Below the pieces are notes generated by a model. The model did not search any database and was not told the origin of the DNA. It saw only the letters and a program-made list of their open reading frames with translations. A stretch of DNA of 57,275 bases from Parachlamydiaceae bacterium (GTDB lineage Bacteria > Chlamydiota > Chlamydiia > Chlamydiales > Parachlamydiaceae), in assembly GCA_030147755.1 (NCBI GenBank), contig JASBUW010000129.1, positions 1-57,275 of the forward strand. Reading direction: 5' to 3'. The position numbers and the translations under genes were made by a program. Position 1 is the stretch's first letter. Every line of letters starts with the position of its first letter. Shown piece after piece: positions 29,546-38,286 of the stretch.

Positions 29546-29609
29546 GGTTAGAATTCCTATCTAAATTAGTCATAATATGGTCAATATTGGCACCAATTTC
29601 GTCCAAATT

Positions 29610-29639
29610 ATGGCTAAAATTGGTACCTATTTTAGCCAT
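29610..29639. promoter_or_regulatory. Operator-like palindrome upstream of the AAA/DUF4143 gene
   Basis: ATGGCTAAAAT (29610-29620) and its exact complement (29629-29639) surround a GGTACC-containing centre. Half-similar motifs (TATGGTCAATATTGGCACC) lie a little closer to the start. Located 65-94 bases upstream of the minus-strand start, it could be a repressor site. This is inference from position and symmetry. Confidence 0.4.
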
Positions 29640-29678
29640 TTTTATGAAGGATTCCTCAATAAAAGTAAATGTTCTTCT

Positions 29679-29746
29679 CTCTGTGCTCTCTGTGTACTCT
29701 GTGGTAATTGATTAAGTTTACCACAGAGTACACAGAGAGCACAGAG
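29679..29746. repeat. CACAGAG-type palindromic repeat, second copy
   Basis: Perfect 29-bp arms at 29679-29707 and 29718-29746, with an AT-rich loop. Same family as 21899-21968, but TTCTCTG is replaced by TACTCTG in both arms. The compensating change preserves pairing. Confidence 0.92.
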
Positions 29747-29831
29747 GAGGAAGAAAAGAGGATGAGTTTTATTTTTTGGAAAGAATTCTAAAAAGAGATC
29801 CCCCTATCTGAGAGGATCTCTTAGCTTATAT

Positions 29832-32800
29832 TTAAGCATTAGCAAATTTAAAAGGATCCACGATGGTTACGCTGTAATCATCAAGTTTGACAGGAATCTT
29901 ATTTTCATCCACGTAAACATTCAATTCTAATCCTTGAAAGTAATCGTGATTAGGAACTCGATTACCATCTGGATCTTTGAGAGATTGTTTCCCTCTGACT
30001 TGATGACCACGTTCTCTCGCATAGGTTAATAAAGCTTCTGTTGCAGCTTTTGGTGTTGTCGCTCGTGCTTCTTTCACAATAGCAGTGATCTTTTTATTCA
30101 TATGCATCAACACCAATTGTCCCGTCAGCGGATTCGCTACATTCCACGCATCAGGGTGAGTCCATTGGGTTAATGTCTTTACATTTAATCCCTGTACTCT
30201 TAAAGAATCTTGTTCTTCTGATGTCAGGGCCATAAACGCTTCATGAGGTGAGTTATATAACACTTTTCCCCTAGAATCAATAAAACAGCGAGGATGTAAG
30301 TTATCAATCACACCATCACTAGAAGTAATGATCCTATCTCCTTCTTCAACCTGAGCAGTAAAAAACTTATAGCCTGCTGTGTTGGGAAGAGCAATATTAG
30401 GATTCATCCCATATTGACCACCCGAACTTTGTACGTCATAGGCTTCTGATAGATCATCTTCACCAATACGACTGATGGTTCCATCTTTCTTCCAAATAAA
30501 GGCTCCGCAATCCCCTAGATTACCAAATACAGCTGTCGCACGGCCAGGTTCTTTATTAGGAACCACAGCTCCGATTAAAGCTGTCGCTGCGCTCTGATAA
30601 TCTTCTGGTGCTTGCGCACATTTTTTCGCAATGTCTTTCGTTGTTTCGCACATTGTATGCAAGAGGAGTTGAATACAATCATGTGCATTGACAAACGGAA
30701 GATTGAAAGCTTTCTCTGCAGAGGCAATAGCCATCTCCACAACAGCTCTAGCCACTTGCGCAGGCTCTTTTCCATGTCCGCTTCCATCTGCTTGTACGAC
30801 GAGTGTCACAGGATAATCGCCCGCTTTAAGTAAAGCAACGCCCACATGGTCTGCGTTAGGCTGTTTAATATTATGATCTTGATAGCCATTTGACATTCCC
30901 ATACAAACACCTTCTTGCTCTATTATTTCTGTGTTTGTTTCAGGAATAGAGACTCCTTGATCATTTTTCTTCATGTCCCCTCTCTTGACCAATCCGTTTG
31001 ATTCTGGATGTGCAAGAGCTAAAGAAAAGTCTTTTGCTCTGATCAAGGGAACTCCAACTGGTTTGGATGCTACTTCTACACCACGTAAAGCCATTTCTTC
31101 TTCTAACCAAGTGGCGACATGGGCAAAATTAAGACTAATGGCATTTAAAAGTTCTTCAGGCTTTACTGCTAGTTGTTCTGTAGGAAATTCCCTCCCTAAA
31201 GCACCGACACGATCCGAGAATGTTTTGCTAAGCTCGTTTTGTTCTCTGGTATCGTATTGATAATCGGGGAATTCAAATTTTACTACTCCGCCTTCTCCTT
31301 TTTGCTGCAGTTTGCCCGGATAATCTGCATAAAACTGTTCTAAAACTTGGTTGATTTTAGTCGTATTCTCTGCAAAAGTCAGATACAAACTCAAGACCGC
31401 TGGGTAAGAAGTGCTGATTTCTTTGACAGATTCAAGTTCCTTAGCAAATCGCTCAATACTTAAAGGACTGAGTATTCTAAAATTTTTTATAGTTTCAGCG
31501 GTAAAATGGCTCGTGAGACCTTTAAAATGCTCAATGTCTTGATTAATTTTAGCTTTTACTTCTTCTTTATCTTGAATGAGATCATAGTCACTTGCCATCA
31601 TTTTATGTATAACAAGATTATACACCAAAGCATTAGGTCCACATTGTTCATCTACATGAGCACACCAGTCCAGATGAAAGGCATTTCGTTGATTCAATTT
31701 AGCTTTCAATGCTTCATATTTTCTCTTTTCTACTTCATCCAAATTTGAATTGTTTAATTTTTCTAATACATGCGAAACACTACGTTGAGCTCTTGAGCCT
31801 CTAAACTCTTCTAAAAATGTTTGAACACCTTCTTTTGGAAGTTGCTCTATTTTTTTGGCAAAAAACTTTAATAAATCTGCTTTATCTTGTGGTCTCACGA
31901 CTAGAGAAATAGGATAACCAGATAATTTTTCTCCAAAGTTTTCCACCTCTTGAAGGTACAATTGCGTCAGTTCACGACTATCCATATTTTTATGTTGAGC
32001 CGCTTGCTCAAGCTTATCGGCAAGAGCCGCAAAATTGCCTTTTTCTTGGAGAGTTTTACGTACATGGCCATTGTCAGCCATCACCCAATCTAGTTGATAA
32101 GCATGATGGATCAGCAAAGTTTGTAGAGCAGGACTATCCGTCGCTTGACGAACTTCTTTTAGAAGCTTTCCAAAAATCGTTTGGTTATTGGGAATATCCC
32201 TATTCCACACCAACTTATCCCATCCCGTTCTCAGTTGAATCGTCATGTTCATTTGTTCAACTAAACAGTTACCTATTTTATTCCCTGCTTCAGGATCAAC
32301 CTTACATTGTTTACATTGATGTAAAAAAACAAGACGTTGATCTGCCGGAAGACTTCTCAATTTTTCCACAAAGGAATTAATGAATAATTCTCTAGATGAT
32401 TTCGTCAAAGGAACCGCATTTGCATGGATATCTTGAAGAATAGGTTCAAAATATTTCTGAACGATTTCACTCTTATCCAGAGGAATTTTTCCGCTTAGTA
32501 ATCTATCGAGATTTGCTGAATCAAGCCGAGCCTCTACTAATTGTTTTCTCGCTTCCACGACTGCGTGTGTCGCATCATGTGCATCTATCTCTATCGATTC
32601 GTTGGTTATATTAAATACTTTGAAAGAGACTTCTTGTAAGTCTGCTTGATAAGCCCAGCACGTCTGCTCTTCTCCTGTTGAATCTTGTACACGAACCGCT
32701 ATAACAGGCTTTAGCCAATTGTTAGGATTTAAACGAGAATAAGGATAGTCTTGAAAAATTGCTAAACTAACAGCGCCAATTGCGCCTTCTCTCCCTTGAA

Positions 32801-32894
32801 AAAGCGTAATTTGTCCATTTGCTAGTTCTTCAGGCGATACTTGTAACAATTCTTGACGCGCCGGCAGGGCAGGTCCTTTTAGTGCACATTCCAT
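29832..32894 (-). CDS. Large PP2C-type phosphatase protein
   Basis: A 1020-residue protein whose C-terminal 370 residues carry PP2C (PPM) phosphatase motifs: VVQADGSGHG, ATAVFGNLGDCGAFIW, IITSSDGVIDNL near 855-866, and LDDYSVTIV near 1004-1012. These supply the metal-binding Asp residues. The first 650 residues are mostly helical and I recognise no domain there. There is no signal peptide or membrane span. The size and composite form suggest a secreted host-directed phosphatase, but that is inference. The start at 32894 has AAAGAGGAATA upstream. Confidence 0.75.
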   Translation of the reverse strand: MECALKGPALPARQELLQVSPEELANGQITLFQGREGAIGAVSLAIFQDYPYSRLNPNNWLKPVIAVRVQDSTGEEQTCWAYQADLQEVSFKVFNITNESIEIDAHDATHAVVEARKQLVEARLDSANLDRLLSGKIPLDKSEIVQKYFEPILQDIHANAVPLTKSSRELFINSFVEKLRSLPADQRLVFLHQCKQCKVDPEAGNKIGNCLVEQMNMTIQLRTGWDKLVWNRDIPNNQTIFGKLLKEVRQATDSPALQTLLIHHAYQLDWVMADNGHVRKTLQEKGNFAALADKLEQAAQHKNMDSRELTQLYLQEVENFGEKLSGYPISLVVRPQDKADLLKFFAKKIEQLPKEGVQTFLEEFRGSRAQRSVSHVLEKLNNSNLDEVEKRKYEALKAKLNQRNAFHLDWCAHVDEQCGPNALVYNLVIHKMMASDYDLIQDKEEVKAKINQDIEHFKGLTSHFTAETIKNFRILSPLSIERFAKELESVKEISTSYPAVLSLYLTFAENTTKINQVLEQFYADYPGKLQQKGEGGVVKFEFPDYQYDTREQNELSKTFSDRVGALGREFPTEQLAVKPEELLNAISLNFAHVATWLEEEMALRGVEVASKPVGVPLIRAKDFSLALAHPESNGLVKRGDMKKNDQGVSIPETNTEIIEQEGVCMGMSNGYQDHNIKQPNADHVGVALLKAGDYPVTLVVQADGSGHGKEPAQVARAVVEMAIASAEKAFNLPFVNAHDCIQLLLHTMCETTKDIAKKCAQAPEDYQSAATALIGAVVPNKEPGRATAVFGNLGDCGAFIWKKDGTISRIGEDDLSEAYDVQSSGGQYGMNPNIALPNTAGYKFFTAQVEEGDRIITSSDGVIDNLHPRCFIDSRGKVLYNSPHEAFMALTSEEQDSLRVQGLNVKTLTQWTHPDAWNVANPLTGQLVLMHMNKKITAIVKEARATTPKAATEALLTYARERGHQVRGKQSLKDPDGNRVPNHDYFQGLELNVYVDENKIPVKLDDYSVTIVDPFKFANA

Positions 32895-33145
32895 AATATT
32901 CCTCTTTAATATCTAAATTATAGTAAATGATCTATTCAGTGTTAAAGCAACAACTTTTGCATCATCTAGTATGAATTTAAAATGCACACTAGATTACATT
33001 TTGGATAATTAATGTTAAGATCAATTAAAGCAATTGTTAATTATTTATTAATTTTCTAATCAAACATTCTCTGATGTACAACTATTGAAATTTACTGCAA
33101 ATGTTAATTTGTGGTAATATAAAAAAAAGAAATAGGGAGTAAGTG

Positions 33146-33409
33146 ATGAGACAACAAAAACAAACACCCAGTCGCCTAAATTTCGAATTTCCATCAGACG
33201 CACGTAAGCATCTAAAAATGCAAGCCATTAAATTAGGGATCAGTGTACGCGAACTCGCAACTCAAGCAATTTTAGAAAAACTTGAAGCCTTAGAATTGCA
33301 AGAAGATGCTGAAGCAGCCGAACAAGCTTGGGCACAGCATGTAGCTAAGGGAAGCAAAACAATTTCCCATGAAGAGATGATGAAAAAAGTAGGATGGGAT
33401 GAACTATAA
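33146..33409 (+). CDS. RelB-type antitoxin
   Basis: An 87-residue protein with an N-terminal ribbon-helix-helix-like region (RLNFEFPSDARKHLKMQAIK, then LGISVRELATQAI) and a C-terminal acidic segment that would wrap the toxin. The ATG at 33146 is 6 bases from GGGAG; a GTG at 33143 is too close. The gene overlaps the toxin gene by 11 bases. Such antitoxins usually repress their own promoter. Confidence 0.82.
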   Translation: MRQQKQTPSRLNFEFPSDARKHLKMQAIKLGISVRELATQAILEKLEALELQEDAEAAEQAWAQHVAKGSKTISHEEMMKKVGWDEL

Positions 33410-33659
33410 AGTTGAATATGACATCGACTTAGATAAAGCATTAGAAAAAATTCCTAAAAGAGATGCAAAATCTATTAAAGAAAAAATAGAAAGCTTAGCT
33501 GATAATCCTAGACCATATGGATCAATCAAACTATCCGGAAAGGAATTGTATCAAATTCGCTATGGCAATTATCGCATTATCTATAAGATCTTCGATGATA
33601 GATTGGTGATCGTGATCTTGGATGTAAATGGTAGAAAAGACGTCTACAAAAATAGGTAA
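33399..33659 (+). CDS. RelE/ParE-type toxin
   Basis: An 86-residue basic protein of the RelE/ParE fold: IPKRDAKSIKEKIESLADNP, then LYQIRYGNYRIIYKI and VIVILDVNGRKDVYKN. The Arg-rich central strands and the final Tyr fit RelE-like ribosome-dependent mRNA cleavage, though ParE-like activity cannot be excluded. It overlaps the antitoxin gene, the usual type II toxin-antitoxin layout. Confidence 0.88.
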   Translation: MNYKVEYDIDLDKALEKIPKRDAKSIKEKIESLADNPRPYGSIKLSGKELYQIRYGNYRIIYKIFDDRLVIVILDVNGRKDVYKNR

Positions 33660-33773
33660 AGCCTTATTAGAGTAGATGTTCAAATTTATAGTCCCCTCCT
33701 TTTGAATTCTCTATATTTTTTGTTTGTCTAAAAATTCGTCCATATGATAACTTGCTGTTCTCTTTTGAGTCAT

Positions 33774-33848
33774 CGGAGTATAGCGCAGCTTGGCTAGCGC
33801 GGCTGCTTTGGGAGCAGTAGGTCGGGGGTTCGAATCCCTCTACTCCGA
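33774..33848 (+). tRNA. tRNA-Pro (anticodon TGG)
   Basis: Full cloverleaf: 7-bp acceptor CGGAGTA/TACTCCG, D arm GCGC/GCGC, anticodon arm GCTGC-TTTGGGA-GCAGT, T arm GGGGG-TTCGAAT-CCCTC and discriminator A. The anticodon TGG reads proline CCA and probably other CCN codons. CCA is not encoded. A terminator follows directly. Confidence 0.97.
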
Positions 33849-33852
33849 TCCC

Positions 33853-33888
33853 GCCCTATCTTTGTCATAGAAGATAGGGCTTTTTTTT
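33853..33888 (+). terminator. Rho-independent terminator after tRNA-Pro
   Basis: A perfect 10-bp stem GCCCTATCTT/AAGATAGGGC with an 8-base loop, followed by eight T. It lies 5 bases after the tRNA and 27 bases before lgt, so lgt needs its own promoter or readthrough. Confidence 0.95.
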
Positions 33889-33914
33889 GGGATTTTGAAA
33901 AGGAGATCCATCTC

Positions 33915-35042
33915 ATGGCATATATCGATTGGTTAGCTTCGCTATATTGGGATCCTTCTGCTGAAGCTTTCACGATCCCTTTTCTAGGCCGTGCTGTCGT
34001 GTGGTACGGGATTTTATTTGCCACCGGTTTTATTCTCGGCTATTTTATCATTAATCCCATTCTCGCACGCTTCTTAACCCAAACGCGCCGTCTAGCTGCA
34101 CCCGACATTCTCAATTGGTCACATTTCACTAGCGTTTTGCGCACTTCATCTTCTCCGATTGTGGCACAACTCATCAGCTTTTTGGATCCCATGACGCGCC
34201 AACAACTGCAGCATAAGCCCTTTACCAGCACACCGGAGTTACAAAATAAAATTTTAGAAGGACTCAACCGCTTCTTAAAACAGTCCTCAGTCTCTCGAGA
34301 AGAATTACAAGACATATTTGGAAAAAGTTTAGCTTCGGCTAAACAAACGGCTTATTTCTTAGCAGACCGTCTATGCTGGTTTGTGGTCATCGGAACTGTC
34401 GTAGGAGCCCGTTTAGGCGCTGTCTTTTTTTACGATTGGCCCTATTTTCGCGCGCATCCTTTAGAAATTTTTCAAGTGTGGCACGGAGGACTCGCCAGTC
34501 ACGGAGGGGTGGCAGGCGTCATGATTTCCTTATATTTATATCAACGCTATATACGCAAATGGTATCCTGAGCTCACTTTTTTGCGTCTTCTCGATTATGC
34601 AGCCATTCCAAGCGCGTTAACAGCTTGCTTTATTCGCTTGGGCAATTTTATGAACCAAGAGATTTTGGGAACCCCCACGACCTTACCTTGGGGCGTTGTG
34701 TTTGGTCATCCGGCAGATGGCTCACTTCCCATTGCGAGGCATCCCGTGCAGCTTTACGAAGCGGGAGCTTACCTCATCAGTTTTTTCATCCTATGGACCC
34801 TTTGGAAAAAGCATTACTATGATAAACAACCGGGTGCTTTTGTAGGCTTACTCTTTATCTTTATTTTTGGGAGCCGCTTCATTTTAGAATTTTGGAAAGC
34901 TACCCAAGATTCGATTCTCGACCCTTCTTTCTTGCAAATGGGACAACTCCTCAGCATTCCTTTTGTGCTTCTAGGTTGTTATTTAGTTTGGAGAGCTCAC
35001 CATAGAATAAAAACTTACTCTTATCAAAATGGCAGCAATTAA
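33915..35042 (+). CDS. lgt: Prolipoprotein diacylglyceryl transferase
   Basis: A 375-residue inner-membrane enzyme that attaches diacylglycerol to the lipobox Cys of prolipoproteins. The signature RLGNFMNQEILGTPTTLPWG is intact. The GGLASHGGVAGV segment with its functional His and several membrane spans are also present. AAAGGAG precedes the start. Compared with typical Lgt (about 270-290 residues) it has about 85 extra residues between the first two membrane spans, roughly 55-140. A lipoprotein substrate candidate is encoded at 44490. Confidence 0.95.
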   Translation: MAYIDWLASLYWDPSAEAFTIPFLGRAVVWYGILFATGFILGYFIINPILARFLTQTRRLAAPDILNWSHFTSVLRTSSSPIVAQLISFLDPMTRQQLQHKPFTSTPELQNKILEGLNRFLKQSSVSREELQDIFGKSLASAKQTAYFLADRLCWFVVIGTVVGARLGAVFFYDWPYFRAHPLEIFQVWHGGLASHGGVAGVMISLYLYQRYIRKWYPELTFLRLLDYAAIPSALTACFIRLGNFMNQEILGTPTTLPWGVVFGHPADGSLPIARHPVQLYEAGAYLISFFILWTLWKKHYYDKQPGAFVGLLFIFIFGSRFILEFWKATQDSILDPSFLQMGQLLSIPFVLLGCYLVWRAHHRIKTYSYQNGSN

Positions 35043-35156
35043 AAATTCAATAACCATTTATAAATATTTAATTATTAATATTGTATTAAATTAGTTAATT
35101 ATTTATGATTACCACCTATTTGTCATAACAAATTAGTTAATAAAAAGGTTTTATTT

Positions 35157-36152
35157 ATGATTTCTCCTTATCTTCAATTTCAACACATTCCTCAACAAGA
35201 TGCGTGGAAGCTTATTCCCGCTCTTTATCACCAAGGAATTAGGAATATAAAACTTGCCATTCGGCCACATGATCATTTAACTGCATTTGAAGCAGCCACC
35301 ATCACTTTAGTAGAACGAGTGAAGCACATTGTCGCGGGTATTTTATTATGCCTGCCTATCATCAATTTAGTGACTTATGTGGCTTTACGTCATTTTGCCA
35401 AAAAACTTTTAGAAGGCAATGAATTAGAAATTTTTGATGATGTTGAAGAAATAGAGGCTCCAAAAGAGGTTCAAGAAGTAGAACAAAACCCGCAACAGCC
35501 TGCACAGATTCTTAAGCGAAATATGCAGATGATTATTGGCGAATTAGCAAAGGCAGAAGTTCGTCGCTATCTATGGTGTATAAGCGATTTTGCTCTCTAT
35601 AAGTTCGAACTTCAACTGAATGCTCAAGGAGAAATTTACGAACTTAAAGATACGTCTTTTACTCAAGATGCAACAACCAATCCTCAAGTGGAGCATCAAA
35701 AATTGTATAAAATTGAGCTTATTTTCTCTGCCTATGCAGAGAAAGACGTGCCAGGCCAAGCTTTTAGGTTTAAGTTGCAGCCAAAAAATGCTCCTTCAAT
35801 TCCTCCGGGTCTTATTCAGATGGTCAAAGATTTAAATACTCAATTAAATCATGTTCCCGTTCAAGTGATGGAGAAACTTGCTCACTTAACGACCAAAGAT
35901 GAAAAAGCAGATTGGTTAGCTAAGCATCTTGATGAAAAAGTCAGTCGTGCAAGTTGGTACTCTCATCTTCACAGACGCCCTTTATGGAGCATCGTCTTGC
36001 ATCACTGGCAACAATTGCAGCATGTTTTTGTCGAGCAAAAACAAGAAATACAAGAAGATTTAGAAGATCGAGAAGGAGTAGAAGCTTCCGCAGATATGCA
36101 GGAAGCACAGGAAGTGAAGGACGTCGTAGCGGTGAAAAAAGACAAAGAGTGA
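35157..36152 (+). CDS. Unrecognised membrane-associated protein
   Basis: A 331-residue protein with one hydrophobic segment at about 60-80 (VAGILLCLPIINLVTYVAL). An N-terminal cytosolic-looking part precedes it and a charged coiled or mixed domain follows. Residues 95-120 and the tail are Glu/Lys/Gln-rich. A Cys/Trp-containing stretch (RRYLWCISDFALYKFEL) opens the C-terminal domain. I do not recognise the family. Membrane placement makes an envelope or inclusion-membrane role possible, without direct support. Confidence 0.6.
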   Translation: MISPYLQFQHIPQQDAWKLIPALYHQGIRNIKLAIRPHDHLTAFEAATITLVERVKHIVAGILLCLPIINLVTYVALRHFAKKLLEGNELEIFDDVEEIEAPKEVQEVEQNPQQPAQILKRNMQMIIGELAKAEVRRYLWCISDFALYKFELQLNAQGEIYELKDTSFTQDATTNPQVEHQKLYKIELIFSAYAEKDVPGQAFRFKLQPKNAPSIPPGLIQMVKDLNTQLNHVPVQVMEKLAHLTTKDEKADWLAKHLDEKVSRASWYSHLHRRPLWSIVLHHWQQLQHVFVEQKQEIQEDLEDREGVEASADMQEAQEVKDVVAVKKDKE

Positions 36153-36302
36153 AAATTTCTCTCACCTCATTTTAACTAACTGGAGTCAACTTCAACATTT
36201 ATTTGTGGATTAAAAGACTTGATTTTATAAAAAACCCTGATTATAATTCATCTAAATCTGATTATTAATCAGCAGTTTATATCTTTTAGGAGTTTTTAAT
36301 TT

Positions 36303-36569
36303 ATGGCGACTTTAGCATTTGACCACAATGAAGAAGAAGTGGAATTACCCGATGATTCTCCCATTGCCGAAGTTTGTGAAGAAGCGGGTGTTCCTTTTGC
36401 TTGCACAGAAGGTGTTTGTGGAACATGCGTCATTGAAATCAAAGAAGGCAAAGAGAATCTCTCTCCCCCTACGAAAGAAGAAGAAGACTTCTTGGGAGAA
36501 GGGACTTGCCATGAGCGTTTAGCTTGTCAATGTCGGATCCAAAAAGGACGTGTACGCGTTTCTTTTTAA
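36303..36569 (+). CDS. 2Fe-2S ferredoxin
   Basis: An 88-residue plant-type ferredoxin. Cluster ligands are Cys34, Cys39 and Cys42 (CTEGVCGTC) with Cys75 (LACQC). A short AGGAG ribosome binding site precedes the start. It lies 57 bases upstream of the Fe-S carrier fusion on the same strand, so it may donate electrons for cluster assembly like Isc Fdx. The partner oxidoreductase is not in the window. Confidence 0.95.
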   Translation: MATLAFDHNEEEVELPDDSPIAEVCEEAGVPFACTEGVCGTCVIEIKEGKENLSPPTKEEEDFLGEGTCHERLACQCRIQKGRVRVSF

Positions 36570-36626
36570 TACTGAATTGAAGTAAACTCATTTATTTGAT
36601 GAATCTCTTAAGCCCAAGGAAAAATT

Positions 36627-37352
36627 ATGTCTTGTTGTTCACCCCATAAGAAACCTCAAGAAGAACCTGAAAACACACGTTCTTCTTGCTGTTCACAGCC
36701 TAAACGTGAAGAGAAACAAGAAAGTTCTTCTTGCTGTTCACAGCCTAAACGCGAAGAAAACCAAGAAAATTCTTCTTGCTGCTCTTCCAAGAAGGCCAAA
36801 AAAATTACACGTCAAATGACGATTGAAGAAATTTTGGGTATGTTCCCTTACAAAGCGCAACGTCTTTCTCAAGAAATTACCAATGCAGGTTTGCATTGTG
36901 TAGGCTGTCATGCAGCCGTTTGGGAAACATTAGAAGCCGGCATGATGTCGCATGGTAAAACAGAAGAGCAAATTGATGAATTAACGCGTCGTCTCAATGC
37001 TTTATTAGAAGAAGAAATCGATCTATCATCTATTCGCATTACACCACGCGGTGCTTCTAAGTTTTTAGAAATCTTGTCCGATGAAGGCAAACAAGGCTGG
37101 GGTATGCGCTTCTCTGAAGAAATGGCAGGCTGCAATGGCTTTGAATATGTCCTCGACTTCTCAGAAAAATCAGATGCAGACGATCAAATTTTCGAATCCC
37201 ATGGCATCGAAATTCATGTGAAGAAAGCGATGGTTCCCCGTTTACTCGGATCTGAAATTGATTATGTCGAAGGATTGCGTGGTTCAGGATTTAAAATTTC
37301 TAATCCTAATGTGCGTTCTTCATGTGGATGTGGAACATCTCACAATTATTAA
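36627..37352 (+). CDS. Fusion of Cys-rich repeats, DUF1858 and A-type Fe-S carrier
   Basis: A 241-residue protein in three parts. Residues 1-55 have about four copies of SCCS, two within exact 45-bp tandem repeats (SSCCSQPKREE). Residues 60-110 match DUF1858, the disulfide-linked domain with HCVGC (MTIEEILGMFPYKAQRLSQ). Residues 137-241 match the HesB/IscA A-type carrier, with cluster Cys in AGCNGFEY and Cys233/Cys235 in SSCGCG. The carrier part would bind and deliver 2Fe-2S or 4Fe-4S clusters. It is next to the ferredoxin gene, supporting a shared role. The Cys-rich head might bind metal; that is inference. Confidence 0.9.
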   Translation: MSCCSPHKKPQEEPENTRSSCCSQPKREEKQESSSCCSQPKREENQENSSCCSSKKAKKITRQMTIEEILGMFPYKAQRLSQEITNAGLHCVGCHAAVWETLEAGMMSHGKTEEQIDELTRRLNALLEEEIDLSSIRITPRGASKFLEILSDEGKQGWGMRFSEEMAGCNGFEYVLDFSEKSDADDQIFESHGIEIHVKKAMVPRLLGSEIDYVEGLRGSGFKISNPNVRSSCGCGTSHNY

Positions 37353-38286
37353 AATAAATTTTGTAATTGGTCATGCATGCTAAGAAGCGTTTATAGCGTG
37401 ATCAATTACAATGATTGTTAGGTGGATCCAAAGATTGTCATGCGTATAGGTTCACTATATACATAGACTGTTTGCCATTTGTGCGGTAGCACTCTAACTG
37501 CATTAGCCCAGACCGAGCGCGTTTAGCGCTCGTTCTAGGAAAAAAGCCATTTCATGAGCACTGCGGTTAGCCATACTTGTACCCACATCTTTTTCTTGAC
37601 GAAAATATGTAGCATAGACTTTAGTCTGCGCTCATTTCCACGGTCTTTAGCCCATATGCATTAAGCTAACGCAAATGATTTGTATATAGTGATTTATTCA
37701 CTAAATGTTTTGTGGTTATTCCCCGGAGGGGAAAAAGAGGGTAGCCCCGGATTTCAATCCGGGGTTGGATCCAACACACATCGCGTCCCGGTAGGGCCGC
37801 AAGAAATGCGACGCTCTCTTGCGACCCTTCCGGGGCGCAATATGTATTTGACTTTATTCCCGGATTGAAATCCGGGGCTACCCTCTTTTTCCCCTCCGGG
37901 GAATAACCACAAAACGTTTAGTGAATAAATCACTATATACAAATCATTTGCCTTAGCTTAATGCATATGGGCTAAAGACCGTGGAAATGAGCGCAGACTA
38001 AAGTCTACGCTACATATTTTCGTCAAGAAAAAGATGTGTGTAATAGTATGGCTAACCGCAGTGCAATATATTGTGCGTTAAATCCCAGAACGAGCGCTAA
38101 ACGCGCTCGGTCTGGGCTAATGCAGTTATAGTGCTACCGCACAAATGGCAAACAGTCTATGTACATAGTGAACTTATGCTTGTCATGCAATCAGTCACGC
38201 GTAAGCATTCACGTCCTAAGTAAAAATATACATTTTACGTTCAATGATAATTTTATAAATATCTTTAAATATAAGGAGAAACCTAA
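37353..38286. other. 934-base noncoding region built of nested palindromes
   Basis: No credible gene. Most of it is one giant inverted repeat (37434-38188) described separately. The flanks hold AT-rich sequence: 37353-37433 is downstream of the Fe-S carrier gene, and 38189-38286 contains the ribosome binding site of the next gene (AAGGAG near 38271). The two mirror-image short frames inside are products of the inverted arms. Confidence 0.8.
37434..38188. repeat. Giant nested inverted repeat (palindrome of palindromes)
   Basis: Arms of over 300 bases (about 37451-37763 and 37858-38172) are near-complementary, enclosing a 94-base centre. Each arm is itself built of small palindromes: GAGCGCGTTTAGCGCTC, AGACTTTAGTCT, TAGTGATTTATTCACTA, TTCCCCGGAGGGGAA and CCCGGATTTCAATCCGGG. 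The centre holds another hairpin with arms at 37783-37804 and 37817-37838. Arm mismatches concentrate near 37537-37560 and the outer ends. As RNA or cruciform DNA it would be very stable. Confidence 0.9.

Noticed and set aside
33774-33848. tRNA-Pro as an attachment site for an integrated element
   Set aside because: No integrase and no second copy of the tRNA 3' end was noticed in the window.
37680-37942. Two overlapping short frames on opposite strands with nearly the same protein
   Set aside because: They are mirror products of the two arms of the giant inverted repeat, so the matching proteins reflect DNA symmetry, not genes.
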